A stretch of DNA of 64,000 bases. Origin: Amaurobius ferox. Taxonomy: Eukaryota > Arthropoda > Arachnida > Araneae > Amaurobiidae. The notes under the pieces are model-generated. The model was not told where the DNA came from. It saw nothing but the letters and a program-made list of their open reading frames with translations, and searched no databases. The stretch is taken from NCBI GenBank assembly GCA_951213105.1, contig OX578140.1, forward strand, positions 117,907,653-117,971,652, given 5' to 3'. Below, piece after piece: positions 46,700 to 58,754 of the stretch. Positions within the stretch are counted from its first letter, which is position 1; every line of letters starts with the position of its first letter. The position numbers were made by a program, and so were the translations under genes.

Positions 46700-48650
46700 T
46701 ATACGTGTTTACATTTTCCTTATATACATCTCGTCAAGTATTTTACTTCATACACACATATTTATTTGCTTTTGATATGATTTTAAACTAAAGAATTAAA
46801 TAAAATATATTATTATTATTACTACTTGATCTATGATGAAAATGCTTCATTTACGGGAAAAAAAGTATATACAGCATACAGTTTAAAATGCTTGTGTTAT
46901 ATGTATTATGTTTATTAAAGGCACCTTATGCCCATTTTATGTTGTAATCCGTACGTGTATCGCAACTTTTTTAATCCTATTTTCATTGATGACTTATAGC
47001 ACTTGAGGAAATTCGTTTGATTTTATTAATGTTTTAACTACAAAAAAACAAGTTAGCTATCCAAAACAAAATATATAACCGTTTAAATGTGGGTTACCAT
47101 AACCTTTTTTGAAGTCTGTTTCAAATATTTATGCAAGTTTGTAAACAAAACTATGTGTTTGATTTAAAAGAAAATGCCATACAATGGAATATTTTGGACA
47201 AAAAATGTGGAATTTTTTTTTAAAAATTAATCTAAAATTAATAAAAATGCAGGCTTACAATGTAATCCTGGGTAAAATATTTAGTGTAAGGGTGGGTAAT
47301 CCATCCCACTCTATATACCCAGTGATGTGCTAATAATTTTCTATGCTAAAAATTTTTATTAATTGATATGCTTCGAAAATTATATATATATCAGTTGTTT
47401 GCTGTTCCCATTAAATTCTAAACGAATAGATATGCATATTGGTTTCTTTACCATTTGAATAGGTGTGAGTAATGCTATGCCACTGTCACTAACCGAAAGA
47501 AAACAAAGTGGCAAAACCAAAAGAATGGCATACCTATATTTTTATAGAACTGCGTCAATGGATTTACAATTAAAGTACTTCAATACACCTTCTTCTGGAT
47601 TTTGAGGAAATTTTTAAACACATTAACAATTACAATATGATTTGTGTCTTGATTTAATGTAATTAAAAAAAAAATTCGAATAAATATTTTCCTGTATCTT
47701 TAACCAGGTTAAGTCCATCAGTCACAACCAGTGCATACTTTTAAATATATAAGTTAATTTCTTGGCATTCTTTATTAAACTTTTATTTACTTTAAACATT
47801 TTCAATGTAACAACTGATACTTGAACATTGAAAATTTTGACAATCGGTATGTACATACTGACTCTAGTTCTCCTTTAATGCTTGCTCCTTGTTTGTATGT
47901 GAATAAAAGATACCAATAGATCAAAATAATTAAACTACTGCTTTTGAGAATATAAATTTGTAATACTTTCTTAAAGAATCTGATTTGTCACCTAATTTTT
48001 TTATGCCTGGTTTCTTTACAGAAGTATTAAAAAGTTATATACCAATAGAATAGATGCTATGGATTTGAATTGATATCACCAGAAATAAACAAGTTGGTTG
48101 AGATTTGCACTCTAATTTAGTGTGTTACCTGAAGAATTTGACTTTCTGAGGAATAGCTTTTTTTTACATTAATTCAAATTTCATGTTAACTACTTTATAT
48201 GTAACAAATAAATGTATAATAGAATATATAATAGGCACTAATAGTGCCTAGCCTGCAGTTCGTTCTAACTGATATTTCACATAAAGTGGTTTCAACTTTT
48301 CTTAGACAGCAAAACCCTCATATAATTCCATATTTTAGTATCGGAACATTCTAAATTGATATTTTGTCTCTATGATAACCATCTACGTAATATATGTACA
48401 CGTAATAGGTGAATGGAAACAAATATGAGTAAACAGATACAGCTTTCCAAGTACATTCAAGTTAAATGCCTGAAATATAGCTAAAATACTTGTTCATCAA
48501 AGACGTCATTTGAAATATATTAGCTGCAGCCCCAATTTCAACTTCAAAATATATCTGCTATTTATCTTGCTCATATTTGTTTCTCCAGTCATAATATTTT
48601 TTGTGAAAATAGCTTGATAAAACTGTTTTGCTCTTACAGTTTTGCAACAT
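46700..48650. other. Intergenic AT-rich sequence
   Basis: No gene or element was recognised. Confidence 0.5.
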
Positions 48651-48669
48651 TCTAATATATCAATTTGTG

Positions 48670-49110
48670 AATAGGATGTAATGGAGAAGACAATTCTATT
48701 GCAGATACTAGCATCTATGGACTAGTTTCTCACTTATTATATGCTCGTCATCATGAAATAATCAAAATTTGCAGTGGTAGCATGAAAGTTAGCATGCACC
48801 ACAATTTTTTAGAACTTCAATGGGAACTAACAATTTCAGTTCTTCCACGTGGCCGGATCAAAATTCATATACAATTTAGCTCAGGCCACATGAAGTTGCA
48901 AAGGCAAAGTTTATAAACACAAAGCCCATCTATAAGAGGCATTCTAAAAAATATGGGTGATATTCCTATTACAGATACCAGCATGAGCATTCTTGGACTG
49001 GTTTCATGCTTATTATGCATTCGTCCATATAGAATATCTGATATCTATAATGGTAACAAGAAACTTAATGTAGATCCAGGTATGGGTCATTGTGGCAATT
49101 ACCCTCCCCC
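48670..49110. repeat. Two copies of a dispersed repeat
   Basis: GATACTAGCATCTATGGACT followed by AGTTTCTCACTTATTAT (about 48705) and GATACCAGCATGAGCATTC followed by TTGGACTGGTTTCATGCTTA (about 48974) are related. A third relative is near 14920. Confidence 0.6.
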
Positions 49111-49328
49111 CCCCCTTTTTTTTTCAGATATGTCATTTCTTGTGATTCTATAGATTCACTTATAAAAGTTTATTGCAATGTCATAAATCGCAAAATGACA
49201 TAAAATTCATTTTATCTGGCTAGTTTGCTTCATTTTATGATTAATAAAAAAAAATTTATCAGTTTAACTATTTACTGATATACTACAAAAATGAATGTTC
49301 AATAAAAGAAGCATGTCGAAGTAAATCC

Positions 49329-49611
49329 AGGGATGTATCTACAGTGGTCGGGGTTTCCACCACACACTCAGAATTTCCGACCACCACTCAATTGCCGACC
49401 ACCACTCATCCAAAAAAATATACATATTATAATTACATTTAAAAAACATTATATTCAATTTTATCAAATGTTTTCGTTAATATATAAGTATATAATACTA
49501 ATACTGTTTGTGTGTGCGAATTAACGTGAAGCTCGTTTCGAAATTTTATATTCTCAATTATAATTGTTCTGGAAAATCAACCACCACTCACATTTCTCTA
49601 GATACATCCCT
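49329..49611. mobile_element. MITE with 8-bp target duplication
   Basis: AGGGATGTATCTA at the left and TAGATACATCCCT at the right are inverted. GTAAATCC is duplicated at 49321-49328 and 49612-49619. It is 283 bases, with internal CCGACCACCACTCA repeats. Probably hAT-type. Confidence 0.88.
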
Positions 49612-50183
49612 GTAAATCCCTTTTTATTTCTGCCTGAATCTGCCCTTGTAATGTACTAACTGTAAACTTTGCAGCTACCTTTTAAATTTGGTTAACTGTA
49701 CTCATGACTCATTGAATGATTATCAATTTACAAGGACCTAATTAACCTTCAGCTTTCTATAAGAAATCCGAATTGGTTAGACATGGATTAACATAAACAC
49801 TATGTAATAAAAATTATGTTTTAAATTTGATTAAGTAGGTACTAGTCAATCATGTTCAGTTGATTAAATATTTATAATTTTTCAAGATATTGTTCACCGG
49901 ATGAACTAAAATATGTTTTTTAAGTAATGCATATGGTTATCTTATTTGTACTGATTTTTTCCCATCAGTAGTACAAATAATAGAATTTTGATGCATAAAA
50001 GTAAATTCCTGCCTTAGAGTAAAGGTAAAATTAAATTTCAAAAGTAAATAAAAATATCCCATTTAATAAACTAATATCTATATATTGCAATTGTAACTGT
50101 AGACGAAGAAATTGAAAAGCAGATTTAATTTTAGCTAAAATCATTGTACTATTAGAAAGAAATTGTATATATAGCTTGATTCA

Positions 50184-50382
50184 GTACTATCTTATTATAG
50201 TGGCTCCCACATATCCGATTGAGCCAAGGTTTTCGTTAACGAAAAAGCAATATGACAATAATATAAACACGTGCTGTTTCTTTAGGACTGCAAATGTTTG
50301 GTGAGATTTTACAACCTACTTTGGCCATAAATCTCGGACGCTTGGTGATTCATCCTCGGGGGCCACTATAATAAGGAAGTAC
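50184..50382. mobile_element. Short inverted-repeat element (MITE-like)
   Basis: The left end GTACTATCTTATTATAGTGG and the inward-read right end GTACTTCCTTATTATAGTGG agree over about 25 bases. The element is 199 bases, non-coding, with no defined target duplication. Confidence 0.75.
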
Positions 50383-51917
50383 CCTTGATTCTTTAAAATT
50401 ATAGAAATATATTTAAGAAATATTTTTTGTCTCTAAACACCAATAGCATTACCAAGTAGGGAAATCATATTCCCTAGAAACCCATTTAAGTTCAGAGAAA
50501 TGATATTTAGCGAAATGGGAAGCAAACTGTTTGGTTACCAATTCACCCCCCCCCCCTCCCCTTCCTCAAAAAAAGAATTGCCTGGGGACGCTACGCTACT
50601 GTTACACACATAATACTAACGTTAAAGGAAAATATTGTAATAGGATCAAATATTTGAACTATCAATGAATTTACATGTTTTTGTTTTAAATATTCTTATT
50701 TTCGAATTGAATGCTTTTGAGATAAGCATGTGTACGTTTGTAATCACTGATATCTCACAAATGATTCAAAAGTTAGTACTAATTTTCTACGTACTCAATT
50801 GAATGTATCTTCAGGTAATGAAATATGGATAGTTATATTAAATTTCAATATTTGTATAAAATTCATAATTTGTTGTCAAATCAAAACAAATTTTAATTTT
50901 ATTTACATAAAAATGTTTCAAATATTTTGTTAAATCTTATATAGTCTAATTTCCCATTCTAATCAGTGAATATTAAATTTCAAATATTTGAAATACAGTA
51001 CATACATCATTTATATGCATTTCTACATAGCTCGTCAAACATTCCTATCCAGTGACATTAATTTCAGTTATATATTTTCACAGGTATACGCTTTACTTCA
51101 CTGGTCCCTAGAATAGTGATAGTGCTTTACTATAGTTAAAAATATGCATTTTCTATTTAGCAGTACAATCTGTTTGAACAACTTTAACTGCATAATAAAT
51201 GTTGCATGAAATTACCTAATTTCAATTTATAACATGTTTATAAAAAGAAGGAGTTTATCCAACAGATATTTTAAATCAACTTACTGAATGCTGTTTTTGA
51301 AAATAATAGACAGTAGTTACTAATTTAATTTTATATGAAGATGGATTTGATGTCTTAGGATGCATGAATAGATGCAAAATGACTTACCTAGTTAATACTG
51401 ATGTTATCTGATTTATCCTGATGTAATGAGATATAATGAAGCTGAAAATACATGTACCAGTTAAAAGTTTGACTAATTATCACTGCGTCCAACCGATGCT
51501 AAAGTATTTCGTTAACATTAGATAGTAATATATTATCTAAATCGAATTATAGTTGTTGAAGTAATAAAGATATTGAAATTAATATTTGTTTCAAATAAAT
51601 AATTTTGGGTTTAGAAATTAATAGTATTTTGACTAAATGTTTCAAACTGAAATTATTCAAGAGATTGAAAAATAAAACTTCAGGTTTTATATTTTAGATG
51701 TGTTATACAGAATAGCAAGTGTAAAGAGGTTTTTAACTGAATTAACGTTGAGTTAAATTCAAAATGTTCTGAAAAATTTGAATGATGTATCAATACATGC
51801 CTTTTAAATGTGAATATCAAAATTTTGTATATTCAAAATTCAAAGTGTAGGATAATACACATGTAATTGTTATTAAACATTTCCAAAGTTTAAATATTGG
51901 TTGTTAAATTTTAAACA
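50383..51917. other. Intergenic AT-rich sequence
   Basis: Contains a C-run at about 50546-50559. No gene was recognised. Confidence 0.5.
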
Positions 51918-51987
51918 TAAACAACAAGCACACAACTATAATAGAAGGTCTTTATTTCACTTCTTTAAGACGTACAAAACTTAAAAA

Positions 51988-52028
51988 GGCCAGAGTGCTT
52001 TCGAGCGTTCACGCTCTCCATCAGTGGC
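51988..52028 (-). ncRNA. Hammerhead-ribozyme-like motif in the Penelope-like 3' end
   Basis: Read on the - strand: GCCA (stem I 5' side), CTGATGGA (core; consensus CUGANGA with one extra G), GAGCG-TGAA-CGCTC (five-pair stem II), GAAA core, a tiny stem III, a CTC cleavage triplet, then TGGC closing stem I with GCCA. The fold order is a type I hammerhead with minimal stem III, as known from Penelope-like elements. The inverted terminal copy keeps only the second half (52757-52776), with a fully palindromic AGCGCT. Confidence 0.72.
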
Positions 52029-52277
52029 TGCATGGAAATAGGAATGATCGTTCATATATAGACCAGAAAAGGTGGCAAATTTGCATAAATACAATTATCA
52101 ATAAACTTACGTTTATCTAAGGAGAATCCAAAAATACAAAACATTTTGAAAAGATTAAAAAATCGAGCATAAATCACGAAAAGAACAGTAAAAATTTACA
52201 ATTTTATTGCAGAATTTTCAAATTCAAAAAATTTTAAAAAATGGGGGCAGTCAAGCCCAATCCCCGAGAGGATGACG

Positions 52278-52735
52278 TCAAAGATAACTATGAAGAGACT
52301 TGAATTGCGTGGAGTCGAGACTGAGTCGCCAAGCATAATTTAAAATCTGAACGGGGTCAAAATTACAAATCGACTCGCGGTAAACATAAATAAAGAGGGA
52401 CTTAAAACGGAGAATATTATGAGGGTTATTACAACGCATAAGAAGGAAAGTTCTTTCAAAAAAGGGGCCGGAAATTTTCTTTAACAACAAAATGAGCAAG
52501 GGCCGTAGAAAGTTTACCACCTTTGACATCCCTAGCATGTTCTGCCACACGGATATCAATAGTATATTTTGTACTGCCAATATAAAATTTAAAGTTACCA
52601 TCGATGGACAACAGGGGAACCACATATACCCCAGCAAAGCTTTTAAAGTCATCCTTGTCACCCAGCTTATCAGACAGAATCCAGTTAAATAAAGAAGAAA
52701 CATTAGAGTGAGCAGGTCTGAAACCAAATTCAGAG
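52278..52735 (-). pseudogene. GIY-YIG endonuclease domain of a Penelope-like element, frameshifted
   Basis: The - strand reads AGVYVVPLLSIDGNFKFYIG and then STKYTIDIRVAEHARDV and TALAHFVVKENFRPLF, a GIY-YIG nuclease signature (VYVV...FYIGST, with the Arg of the IRVAEH helix). After a one-base shift near 52465 it continues as ERTFLLMRCNNPHNILRFKS, ICNFDPVQILNYAWRL, to a stop at 52278. The GIY-YIG nuclease nicks target DNA in Penelope-like elements. The RT domain is absent, so this is a 5'-truncated dead copy. The C-terminus matches the one at 59244-59453. Confidence 0.87.
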
Positions 52736-52874
52736 CAGTGATGACGAGTGTATTTACGCTCGAAAGCGCTCTGGCCTTTTTAAGTTTTGTACATCTTAAA
52801 GAAGTGAAATAAAGACCTTCTATTATAGTTGTGTGCTTGTTGTTTCTGCTGGTTGAAATCAGACGTGATGCCAA

Positions 52875-53500
52875 TTTTATTTATTTTAAACATAATTTGA
52901 AATAAATATGTTTAAGAGTTAAAATATCCATCGAAATCAGGAGGTCATAAGAAACAACAACAGCGTTAAAATATAAATAATTTTAACTCGAACACCAAAT
53001 GAATTCTAAATGCACAATAAATGTATATTATGTTAGTGTGAACTGCGAAGAATGATAGCATTTGAAACCATAATCTTGCATAATAGCTTACTCGCTGTTA
53101 AAAATTTGGCAACTCACTACTGGGTACAGATCAAACTTCAAAGTATTTCATAAACATTAGATAATGGCTATTAGTGTTTGCTTTCTTCAGAATGTTACTT
53201 AATATCTATAAAATCTTAAAATCAACACCCATACAATTGAAATCAAACTTCATATATATGCTATTTAAATTACAACTTGGTATATACATATATATTAATT
53301 TTATTAGTAATTTCATTAATTTGTATAACATCTTTACACTCTTATACTATAATACACTACTGTGATAAACAAAGTAATATATGAATCAGATTAAAAAATA
53401 TATTGCTGTCTTCTACATAAATTTAATTAGCCTAGAAGGAAATAAATCAAAGTTTCTCCTTTAACTGATACAACAATAAAAACATCTGACCACTTAAATT
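52875..53500. other. Intergenic AT-rich sequence before the assembly gap
   Basis: No gene was recognised. Confidence 0.5.
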
Positions 53501-53700
53501 NNNNNNNNNNNNNNNNNNNNNNNNNNNNNNNNNNNNNNNNNNNNNNNNNNNNNNNNNNNNNNNNNNNNNNNNNNNNNNNNNNNNNNNNNNNNNNNNNNNN
53601 NNNNNNNNNNNNNNNNNNNNNNNNNNNNNNNNNNNNNNNNNNNNNNNNNNNNNNNNNNNNNNNNNNNNNNNNNNNNNNNNNNNNNNNNNNNNNNNNNNNN
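53501..53700. other. Assembly gap (200 N)
   Basis: 200 undetermined bases. Confidence 1.
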
Positions 53701-53791
53701 ATTCATAAATATACCTTTTTTTTTAACGATAAAACTGAAAGGAACAAATAATGACCCACAAAGGGCTCTAATATCAATGATGATCATTATT

Positions 53792-53796
<5 letters not shown>

Positions 53797-53834
<38 letters not shown>
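53797..53834. repeat. (TA)n microsatellite
   Basis: Uninterrupted TA run ending in a short GTGTG tract. Confidence 0.95.
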
Positions 53835-53838
<4 letters not shown>

Positions 53839-54199
53839 CGTGTGTACTATTTTGACAGAAATGGCGCGTTTGGAATGCTCCTCGGACAACAGAATTTAAA
53901 AAATACCAGGCAAAAGAAATTGTTTGTCATTAATGTTATTATATTTATGTGAGTATACATATATTTCTATTTATTAACAAAAATATTCATATTCGGTGTA
54001 CGGTCATGTATCTCTGCCTCTAGCAGAAATAGTACACATTACCTAGTATTTTTAAATGCTGGCTAGACAGACAGCATTATAAACACATCATTTGTTCCAA
54101 AATCGATTTTATTAGATAAGAGAAAATAGTCCACAAAATTTCCTTGAAGAAAGCAGGCATATGTCAGTTAGGTGATGACAATTGTTTCAATTCTGTATT

Positions 54200-55190
54200 G
54201 TAGCCACTAGTATAAGTGTGCAAAGATTCAGACTTCTAGGTCAACAGAGGAGGGTTTAAAAGTACTTATTAGTTTTTATTATAGTTACAACTAGTATAGC
54301 TTCTCTTAGACAAGGAAAATAACACTCATAAAAAATAAAGTTGGAACTTTTTTTCATGTTTTATTTTGTTATATATAACACTTAGCACTGAAAACAGTTG
54401 TTAATTAAAAATTGGATCAGTTAGGTTCTGCCCTGTTGTCAATACAATAAATATGCAAAGTTTCAACTTTCTAGACTCTTGGTGTAATGTGCTTCTGGTG
54501 GGTCTTGTAAGGCATAAAAATTAAAATTATTTTCTACGCCCTGTGTGGGAGTTGATTCCATGCAGTGAAAGATAGTATAAGTGTTGTTGTTGTTGTTGTT
54601 GTTGAGACCCAGACCGTCCGACCTACCAGAAAGGTGTAAGGTAACTGTATGGACGGCCGGGAAGTGCCACCCAATTTAGACCGGAACCCAGTGGGGGAGG
54701 CATCCACAGGGACCGTACCCTCCTTCCCCTACCACCAACCTCTCGGAAGGACTTACGGACCCACATGTTTAACGTGATCGTACTCCGCCTGAACACGGCG
54801 GCATTTTTGTGGTAGCGTGCAAATCTAGCGCGCAAACCACGGGGATACCGCACCCGAGATGGCCAACAGCACGCGCTGTTCCGAGGTGGTCACCCACCAA
54901 GTACTAACCGCGCCCGATGCTGCTTGACTTCGGTGATCTAACGAGAACCGGTGTTTTCAGCACGGTACGGCCGTTGGCCTGATAGTATAAGTGTGTAAAG
55001 ATTCAACCTTCTAGGTTACCAGTGAGCTTTTGGAGGTTATGGAAATATTTTAACAAAAAATAAAACTCATATTTTGTCACAGGAATGTGTGCGTATGTGT
55101 GGAGAATGACAAATATCCTGCTTCGTTAAGTTTTGTCCCATAATCAATACTATAAGTGTGCAAAGATTCAGTCTTCTAGGTTACCAAGGG
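54200..55190. repeat. Dispersed/tandem ATAAGTGTGCAAAGATTCAG repeat
   Basis: Copies of TATAAGTGTGCAAAGATTCA followed by CTTCTAGGT lie at about 54211, 54452 (diverged), 54984 and 55151. One copy is split by the 5S-headed SINE. Two more copies are at 8226 and 8371 inside GTF2H3. Confidence 0.75.
54585..54980 (-). mobile_element. SINE with 5S rRNA-derived head
   Basis: On the - strand it starts with a 5S rRNA-like head (54978 down to 54862: GCCAACGGCCGTACCGTGCT at the start, AAGTCAAGCAGCATCGGG as box A, GGTTAGTACTTGGTGGGTGA as box C). A body with TGCCGCCGTGTTCAGGCGG and AAACATGTGGGTCCGTAAG follows, and an (AAC)n tail. A perfect 14-bp target duplication GATAGTATAAGTGT flanks it (54571-54584 and 54981-54994). 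One base is missing in box C relative to functional 5S RNA, and the insertion hallmarks make it a SINE3-type element, not a 5S gene. Confidence 0.95.
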
Positions 55191-55216
55191 CCTTCTGAAA
55201 GGTCTTCAAAAAAGAT

Positions 55217-55740
55217 AAACTTTCAAATTACAACAGTTTTGGTCACATATTTCAATCATAAAGTAAAGCATCTAACTTTTTATACGGGCCTTTTACAAAA
55301 GAAGCAATAATTAGCAAATTGTTCTTTATGCAAAGATGTTTGAAAAAAATCTAGGTTTTGGTTTTCTAATATAAGAAATCTGACGTGAACAATTGTCAAA
55401 GTTATAGGACTTAAGACTACTTTCACCAGATCAAATGAAATGGTTAAAACACAGATTTTAGTCTTACAAAAATTGAATTTTATTAGGTAAAATTTGCATT
55501 CAAAAACATGAATATCTATCTTTAGCAAAAGTTTGTTCAGTCCTCTATTACACACAAAAAACTTTAATGATATCTTTAATATGATAATGAAAACTTTTAT
55601 TTAATGATAATTAAATTATTTTATGATATTAATTTTATTTTATGATAATGAAAACTTTTATTTAATGACAATGGAACTTTTCTTGTTTAACTAATTTTGA
55701 TATAGAAAATATTTTTATAATTGGCAATTATTTTAAGGGT
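55217..55740. repeat. Dispersed repeat, copy B
   Basis: Collinear with copy A at 27316-27740. It contains a short internal TTTTATGATA / GAAAACTTTTATTTAATGA duplication near 55590-55670. Confidence 0.65.
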
Positions 55741-57740
55741 TCATATTCAAACTTGACAATGAAATTCACTCAGTCTTCAGAAGAATTTTAGCAAACTTCC
55801 ATAGCCTGAATAACAATTATCTACTCACAACATTTTGTAGTATAATAGTTTTATTTAGTGAAATTAATAACACAAAAATTAAAATGTAAATACAGCCAAT
55901 TTAATGATAAAACACGAAATCAAATTTTGCAAATCAAAACTTTAGTTTCAATTGCAATAATGTAAAGAATCTTTAGAAAAAAATTAATTGTAGTAATAAT
56001 CAAAACATCAAATGCTAACTAGACAAAAGTTAATATTTGTTTAGGTTTTCATTAATTCTTTTTCTTTCATTAGATTATTTGCTAAAACATACAAATGGCA
56101 TCTAACACAATTTTGTATCACTCCTCCCCCCCCCCCCCCCCCCATGTTATCTAGAAAAAATGACAAATGTTATTGTTATAACAAAAATAATGATTACAAT
56201 TAAGGGTTAAAAAAATCACATTAAAGGTAACAAAAAATAAGAAAACAAAATTCAAGGGTAAATATTATATTTAATACACTTAAAACACAACTCCAATGGC
56301 TTTCATTTATATGTTGTAACAATATAAAGATTACAAATTTAAATTTTTGTGAATATTATGTAGACTGGAGAATTTTTGACCCTGATGAAGATAGACATGG
56401 TACATATAGGATAAAATTATAAAAATTCAACTTAAATTAAGTTTGAACAGATAAAAAACAAACTGTATCTTGGAATTAGAAAACTATTTGAAAATGAAAA
56501 TAAATTCCTTTAAAAAGAATTTATATTTTAATGAAATGTTTTGCTTAAAATGACATATTTGATTAATATCAGGATTGAAGGTCAATAAAAAGTAATGCAC
56601 TGATCCATATTTGCTATACATATGTGTAGCAAATATGATACACTTGCTATACTTCAATCCTCGGCTAAGGTGGTGTTCCCCAACCTGTGGTGTCAAATGC
56701 ATATAAAGTTTAACTAATTTAAAAAAATAAATTTAACAGTTCCCTTTTTGTAAAATCAATAATATATATTTATTTTGTAAATGTATATTGCCCAAAATCA
56801 AGTAGAATAAACTAATTTGACAAATCAGAGTTTTTTCTCTCATAAATAAGACCTGATTTAAACCAATGATTTAAAAAACAAATAAATGGATTTAAATTGT
56901 TACTCTAATCATGATTTAAATCAATGAATCCTGCTTCTAATTTATAAATGAAAATCAAAGAATATAGGTGAAATCTACTCAAATAAAACATCTGGATATC
57001 TTAATGTCTCATATTTTTAAAAAATCAGCTCCATAAAAAATCGATTTTCTAATGAAAACTTACATGAGAAATGATTATTTATGAAACAATATTGAATGTT
57101 TTTATTTTTTGATGTTTTTTTTCAACATTTTATTCCGAAATTTGGGGGTCTTCAAAACATTCGATTTCATTTAAAATCAATAGACTTTCAGTATTAACTG
57201 ATTGTAATTTTTGTATCAAATTCATTCAAAACACTCCATTCGTTTATGAGATATCCTCTCCACAGACTCACACACACACCACCTCCAAACCGATCGATTC
57301 GAGTTCAAGGATGCTTGAAACCTAAACTTCCATTGAAAACTTGAATTTAAATTTTTGACCCAGTCACAATACTTTCCTGACACATTATACAACATATATA
57401 GGAAAAGTAAAAAACAGTCCTTTCCTTCTAGCTTAGTCATGCCTATCAAAGAAATGTTGAAGCATAGGTAGAAATTGCATGCACATTTTTATTTGGTTTT
57501 ATTTCCAATAGAATATCTTCTGACATAGGTAGACTGAGAGAGATTCGTCTCTTCTGAAAATCCCAATTGGCACTTAGAGGAAACAAAACAGGAGACTTTG
57601 CTACTGTCTGTGATAGCTCTGTATACAGGGTATCCCAAAAAGATTGAAATGTGCTTTAATTCTTTACCTTTTGGAGATAAGTGGGCAATGCAAATTGCAA
57701 AAACGTTGAAAGTAAGGTAGGAAATAAGACTATGTTAATG
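55741..57740. other. Intergenic AT-rich sequence
   Basis: Includes a C-run at 56126-56142 and a hAT-end-like CCCAACCTGTGG near 56680. No gene was recognised. Confidence 0.5.
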
Positions 57741-57749
57741 AAATAGTCC

Positions 57750-58530
57750 TCCCATTAATTTTCAAAAAGTTACATTTTTTCAATTTTTATACGACCCCCT
57801 TAGACAAATTGGGTCAATCAGAAATTTTTTATTTTTAATGCAACAAGATCATTAAAAATGACAGCATATCTGCATCTTTAAAATTGAGAGAGTTATATTT
57901 AATTGAAAATTGAACATTGTGAATGGGGGCCATATATTGAATTAAAAATGTAAATTTGTGACATATCACAAAAAAGATAAAACTGGATGATAATACATAG
58001 GAGACATTTTTGCAAATTCCGCTTAGACTCACGATGCAATCACGGATTCTTAAGTACTTGTCACATTGAGACATGCCATTTTTTATTTGAAACAATTAAA
58101 ATGAATAAGTAAACAAATGCAAGTATGTATTTGATTTTGAAATTTAATATAATTTTTCGAAACGAAGAATAGAACTCACAGATGATTTTTTCTTTCCTTT
58201 AACTTTAATTTAGCCGTTTCAAATGTTTATAGTAAAATAATTTTAAAAAACTGAAAAATGAAATTTTGACACATATTAAAGTATTTTTAATCCAATTAAT
58301 TTCCATCGTCAATTTGTTTATGATCCCTATTTTTACTCATGAAACAGCCTTTCACATGGTAAGGAAAAGTGGCATAAGTCAGATTTTTTCCTTTATCATA
58401 ATTCAGTTGATTTTAAAGATACAAATATGCGGATTTTTTTAATGATCTTGTTGCATCAAAAATAAAAATTTTCTGATTGACCCAATTTGTCTAAGGGGGT
58501 CATATGAAAATTAAAAAAGTGTCTCAAGTA
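57750..58530. mobile_element. Inverted-repeat element of unknown family
   Basis: 57755-57875 (ACCCCCTTAGACAAATTGGG, ATGCAACAAGATCATTAAAA) is repeated inverted at 58415-58520 over about 110 bases. The 550-base centre is non-coding. A CAGGGTATCCCAAAAA mariner-style end lies just left (about 57627). Confidence 0.75.
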
Positions 58531-58754
58531 ATCTTCACGAGCAGATCTGAAGAATAATATGTCCTGGTCTTGTTTGTATACAAATTTACAAAATATATGA
58601 AGTGGAATAAATATATGCAAAATAAAAGTGCTAAAACTGTATACAACCTGTACTACAACTTATGAGTTTCTAAAACCTTTGTCAAAATAAAACAGATAAC
58701 ATAATAAATTGAAAATATTAATAATCCAGTAATCTTAAAACCTAAAGGCCGTAA

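Larger units (their letters stand above)
51918..52850 (-). mobile_element. Penelope-like element, 3' part with inverted terminal copies
   Basis: About 93 bases, from AACAACAAGCACACAACTAT to the CTTTCGAGCG region, occur at 51922-52010 and in inverted orientation at 52754-52845. Between them lies the GIY-YIG coding part on the - strand. Inverted or partial terminal copies are a known habit of Penelope-like elements. No target duplication was identified. Confidence 0.82.

Noticed and set aside
54862..54978. Functional 5S rRNA gene
   Set aside because: Target duplication, AAC tail, a shared SINE body and a base missing in box C show it is a SINE head.
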